Positions 61,543 through 63,791 of a DNA stretch of 63,791 bases are shown one piece after another; position 1 is the stretch's first letter; each line of letters starts with the position of its first letter. Both the position numbers and the translations under genes were made by a program. The DNA is from JBBIWA01 sp037439425 (lineage in GTDB: Bacteria; Acidobacteriota; Blastocatellia; RBC074): positions 1 through 63,791 of the forward strand of contig JBBIWA010000026.1 in assembly GCA_037439425.1 (NCBI GenBank). The letters run 5' to 3'. Under the pieces are notes generated by a model. The model made no database searches. It saw only the letters and a list, made by a program, of their open reading frames with translations, and was not told the origin of the DNA.

Positions 61543-61864
61543 AACCATTGCCTCCTTTCTTCAGTAATCAGCACATTAGTATTCCGCTGCAGAGTATTTC
61601 AAAAGATGTGCCACACTGATGCTGCATTCCTTAGTGAGTTTGATTCAGCAGCTTAGCCAGACATGGCAGCTACTGCAGTGTGACAAGGTTGTGTGATCCG
61701 CTTTGCTAAGATGCCCCACTTGCCGGGTGAGCAACAACAGCAAATCAAGAGCTTAGCGGTTCATCACGATTGGCATTGTATTTGCTCACAACTGTGCTGG
61801 ATAGCTATACCTGCCAAAGCAACTTCAGTTGAGCAGGAGCACCAATATAAGGAGGTGAAAGCTG
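61543..61864. other. hsp20-groESL divergent promoter region
   Basis: 322 bp. No CIRCE element (TTAGCACTC-N9-GAGTGCTAA) is present, so HrcA control is not supported by sequence. A weak ttgtat (61776-61781) lies upstream of groES, but no good -10 follows at normal spacing. GGAGGTG at 61852-61858 serves groES. Confidence 0.45.
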
Positions 61865-62185
61865 ATGACAACAGTGAGACCTTTACACGATCGCGTCTTG
61901 ATCAAACGGATTGAGCAACAAGAAGAGATACGCGGTGGTATTGTCATACCCGATACCGCCAAAGAGAAACCGCAGCAAGGAGAAGTCATCGCTGTCGGCG
62001 GTGGCCGCATCCTCGAAGACGGCACTCGCCTCCCGCTCGATGTTAAAGTCGGGGACCAGGTGCTCTTCGGCAAATACTCGGGCACGGAGATCAAGTTGGA
62101 TGGTGAAGAATATCTGATTATGCGCGAGGACGATATTCTCGGCATTGTTGAAGCAGTCGGGAAGACAAAGGCTGCCAAGAAATAA
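61865..62185 (+). CDS. groES: Co-chaperonin GroES
   Basis: 106 residues. MTTVRPLHDRVLIKRIEQQE, mobile-loop EIRGGIVIPDTAKEKPQQGE and the GroES roof GGGRILEDGTRLPLDVKVGD are complete. It caps GroEL. GGAGGTG lies 6 bp upstream of ATG 61865. It ends 21 bp before groEL, as usual for the operon. Confidence 0.96.
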   Translation: MTTVRPLHDRVLIKRIEQQEEIRGGIVIPDTAKEKPQQGEVIAVGGGRILEDGTRLPLDVKVGDQVLFGKYSGTEIKLDGEEYLIMREDDILGIVEAVGKTKAAKK

Positions 62186-62206
62186 CTTTTATGGAGGTGA
62201 ATGTAC

Positions 62207-63791
62207 ATGGCAAAACGAGTGATCTTAGGTGAAGATTCGCGTCAGGCTATTATGCAGGGAGTGAATATCCTGGCCGACGCCGTCAAGGTGACCCTCGGCC
62301 CTAAAGGACGCAACGTCATTCTCGAAAAGAAGTTCGGTTCCCCGACCATCACCAAAGATGGTGTCACCGTCGCCAAGGAGATCGAATTGGAGGATAAGCT
62401 GCAAAACGCGGGAGCTCAGATGGTGCGGGAGGTCGCTTCCAAGACCTCTGATGTGGCAGGCGATGGGACGACTACAGCTACTGTCATGGCTCAAGCCATC
62501 TTCCGCGAAGGCTTGCGCTTGGTGGCCGCAGGCGCTAATCCCATGGCCCTCAAACGCGGCATCGAGAAGGCGACGGCGGCTGTGGTTGAGGAACTCAAGA
62601 CGCTGGCCAAACCAGTCAAGGGCGAAGCCATCGCTCAGGTGGGCACCGTCTCGGCCAATGGCGACAAGACTATCGGCAACCTGATTGCTGAGGCTATGGC
62701 GAAGGTGGGCAAAGACGGAGTGATCACGGTCGAAGAGTCCAAGACGATGCATACGGAGCTGGAAGTGGTCGAGGGGATGCAGTTTGATCGGGGTTATCTG
62801 TCGCCCTACTTTGTCACCGATGCCGAACGGATGGAGTGCGTGCTTGAGGATTGCCTGGTCTTAGCGCACGAGAAGAAGATCAGCTCGATGAAAGACCTCT
62901 TGCCGTTGCTGGAGCAGGTAGCCAAGATGGGCAAGCCGCTGCTGATAGTGGCCGAGGATGTGGAAGGCGAGGCGCTGGCTACGCTGGTGGTCAACAAGCT
63001 GCGCGGGACTTTGCAGTGCTGTGCGGTTAAGGCTCCAGCCTTTGGAGACCGGCGCAAGGAGATGCTCAAAGACATTGCGATTTTGACCGGTGGGAAAGCG
63101 ATCACCGAGGATTTGGGGATCAAGCTGGAGAACCTCAAGCTGGAAGACCTTGGGCGTGCCAAGAAGGTAGTGGTAGATAAGGACAACACGACGATAGTCG
63201 AGGGGGCAGGTAAGAAGGCGGAGATCGAAGGCCGGGTCAAACAGATTCGGACGCAGATCGAGGAGACGACCTCAGACTATGATCGGGAGAAGCTGCAAGA
63301 GCGTCTGGCCAAGCTGGTGGGTGGAGTAGCGGTGATCAAGGTAGGAGCAGCGACCGAGACCGAGCTCAAGGAGAAGAAGGCGCGCGTGGAAGACGCAATG
63401 CACGCGACGAAGGCGGCCGTAGAAGAAGGGATTGTGCCCGGTGGTGGAGTGGCCTTCATTCGGGCGCAGAAGGCGTTGGAGAAGCTGAGTCTTGGGGATG
63501 AGGATGAGCAGGCTGGGGTCAACATTGTGCGGCGCGCCTTGGAGGAGCCGTTGCGGCTGATTGCGCAGAATGCTGGCTATGAAGGTTCGATTGTGGTGTC
63601 GAAGGTGAAGGAGAGCAACAATGTCAACTATGGGTTCAATGCTGAGAGTGAGGAGTATGAGGACCTGTTGAAGGCAGGAGTGATCGATCCGCTGAAGGTA
63701 TCGCGCATAGCGTTACAGAATGCGGCTTCGATTGCTGGGTTGATGTTGACGACCGAGGCGGTAGTCTCTGAACTACCAGAGAAGAAGAAAG
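62207..63791 (+). CDS. groEL: Chaperonin GroEL (3' end beyond window)
   Basis: ATG 62207 with GGAGGTG upstream; 528 residues are in the window, no stop. MAKRVILGEDSRQAIMQGVN, ATP-site VAGDGTTTATVMAQAI (Asp in DGTTT), apical-domain EGMQFDRGYLSPYFV, and near the end VIDPLKVSRIALQNAASIAG. The final residues SELPEKKK show that only the short Gly/Met tail is missing. It refolds proteins in the cytoplasm with GroES. Confidence 0.97.
   Translation, partial: MAKRVILGEDSRQAIMQGVNILADAVKVTLGPKGRNVILEKKFGSPTITKDGVTVAKEIELEDKLQNAGAQMVREVASKTSDVAGDGTTTATVMAQAIFREGLRLVAAGANPMALKRGIEKATAAVVEELKTLAKPVKGEAIAQVGTVSANGDKTIGNLIAEAMAKVGKDGVITVEESKTMHTELEVVEGMQFDRGYLSPYFVTDAERMECVLEDCLVLAHEKKISSMKDLLPLLEQVAKMGKPLLIVAEDVEGEALATLVVNKLRGTLQCCAVKAPAFGDRRKEMLKDIAILTGGKAITEDLGIKLENLKLEDLGRAKKVVVDKDNTTIVEGAGKKAEIEGRVKQIRTQIEETTSDYDREKLQERLAKLVGGVAVIKVGAATETELKEKKARVEDAMHATKAAVEEGIVPGGGVAFIRAQKALEKLSLGDEDEQAGVNIVRRALEEPLRLIAQNAGYEGSIVVSKVKESNNVNYGFNAESEEYEDLLKAGVIDPLKVSRIALQNAASIAGLMLTTEAVVSELPEKKK

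Noticed and set aside
61543..61864. CIRCE operator for groESL
   Set aside because: No TTAGCACTC / GAGTGCTAA pair is present on either strand.
1..63791. tRNA, rRNA or riboswitch genes
   Set aside because: No cloverleaf with a T-loop GTTCGA-type motif, no rRNA stretch and no known riboswitch core was recognised by eye; a covariance search would be needed to exclude them fully.

Overview
The window is bacterial, with moderately high GC and mostly dense genes. I infer a member of the Acidobacteriota, close to Blastocatellia (subdivision 4). The clues are two secreted proteins of the 'Acidobacterial VWFA-related' type, a decayed TonB-dependent receptor of the large acidobacterial kind, a Gram-negative envelope gene set (MsbA-like exporter, O-antigen ligase, OmpA), and many short palindromic intergenic repeats. 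No rRNA or tRNA gene was recognised, so the assignment rests on gene content only.

Layout. 0-6.2 kb: a co-directional housekeeping run (MsbA-like ABC exporter, yicC, gmk, rpoZ, coaBC, family-4 uracil-DNA glycosylase). 6.2-9.5 kb: a minus-strand surface-polysaccharide group (O-antigen ligase-like, small membrane protein, TPR protein). 9.8-16.3 kb: a glycine-zipper secreted protein, an AAA+ ATPase / VWA protein pair, and a Slt70-like lytic transglycosylase; a methyltransferase remnant lies between the ATPase and VWA genes. 16.4-19.1 kb: an accessory island with a broken IS630-type element, then two attC-like recombination sites each followed within about 25 bp by an ORF. This looks like a small integron cassette array with no integrase in view. 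19.3-29.4 kb: mostly minus-strand metabolic genes (M20 dipeptidase, alpha/beta hydrolase, exonuclease III, ATP-grasp enzyme, amino-acid permease, NUDIX hydrolase) with relics of FabH and a histidine kinase among them. 29.8-34.5 kb: OmpA-family protein, VWFA-related protein, debranching-enzyme relic, prepilin peptidase, coiled-coil repeat protein. 34.7-39.6 kb: glycosyltransferases and a CDP-glucose module (cytidylyltransferase plus 4,6-dehydratase) with a DJ-1/PfpI gene between them, then a Uma2 endonuclease. 39.7-42.5 kb: uvrA. 43.3-48.9 kb: a minus-strand glucuronoxylan/glucuronate locus that is decaying (truncated glucuronate isomerase, intact enolase-superfamily dehydratase, intact GH67 alpha-glucuronidase, esterase tail fused to a TonB-receptor relic). 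49.1-54.7 kb: Rho-N domain protein, Tat-exported amidase, small hypothetical protein, second VWFA-related protein, M48 metalloprotease. 54.8-63.8 kb: proteostasis and cell shape (FtsH with a broken N-terminus, MreB, DHH phosphoesterase, GrpE, Hsp20, GroES, GroEL running off the window end).

How the genes work together. Three themes recur: envelope polysaccharide construction (exporter, ligase, glycosyltransferases, CDP-sugar synthesis), protein quality control (FtsH, M48, GrpE, Hsp20, GroESL) and plant-polymer use. Gene decay is unusually visible, with at least eight relics. Intergenic regions carry several families of short repeats, often as two copies about 50-75 bp apart.

The strongest unusual signal is the integron-like cassette array at 17.5-19.1 kb. 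Both putative attC sites show inverted cores and the same pair of extrahelical bases in the folded stem, and both following ORFs have close Shine-Dalgarno sequences. The first cassette encodes an exported, cysteine-containing, glycine-rich protein of unknown function. Other points worth following are a Cys-to-Ser change at an expected Fe-S ligand of the uracil-DNA glycosylase, an Ala in place of Gly in the Walker A motif of the VWA-linked ATPase, a VWFA protein without its metal-binding motif, and three lesions in the FtsH membrane-anchor region.
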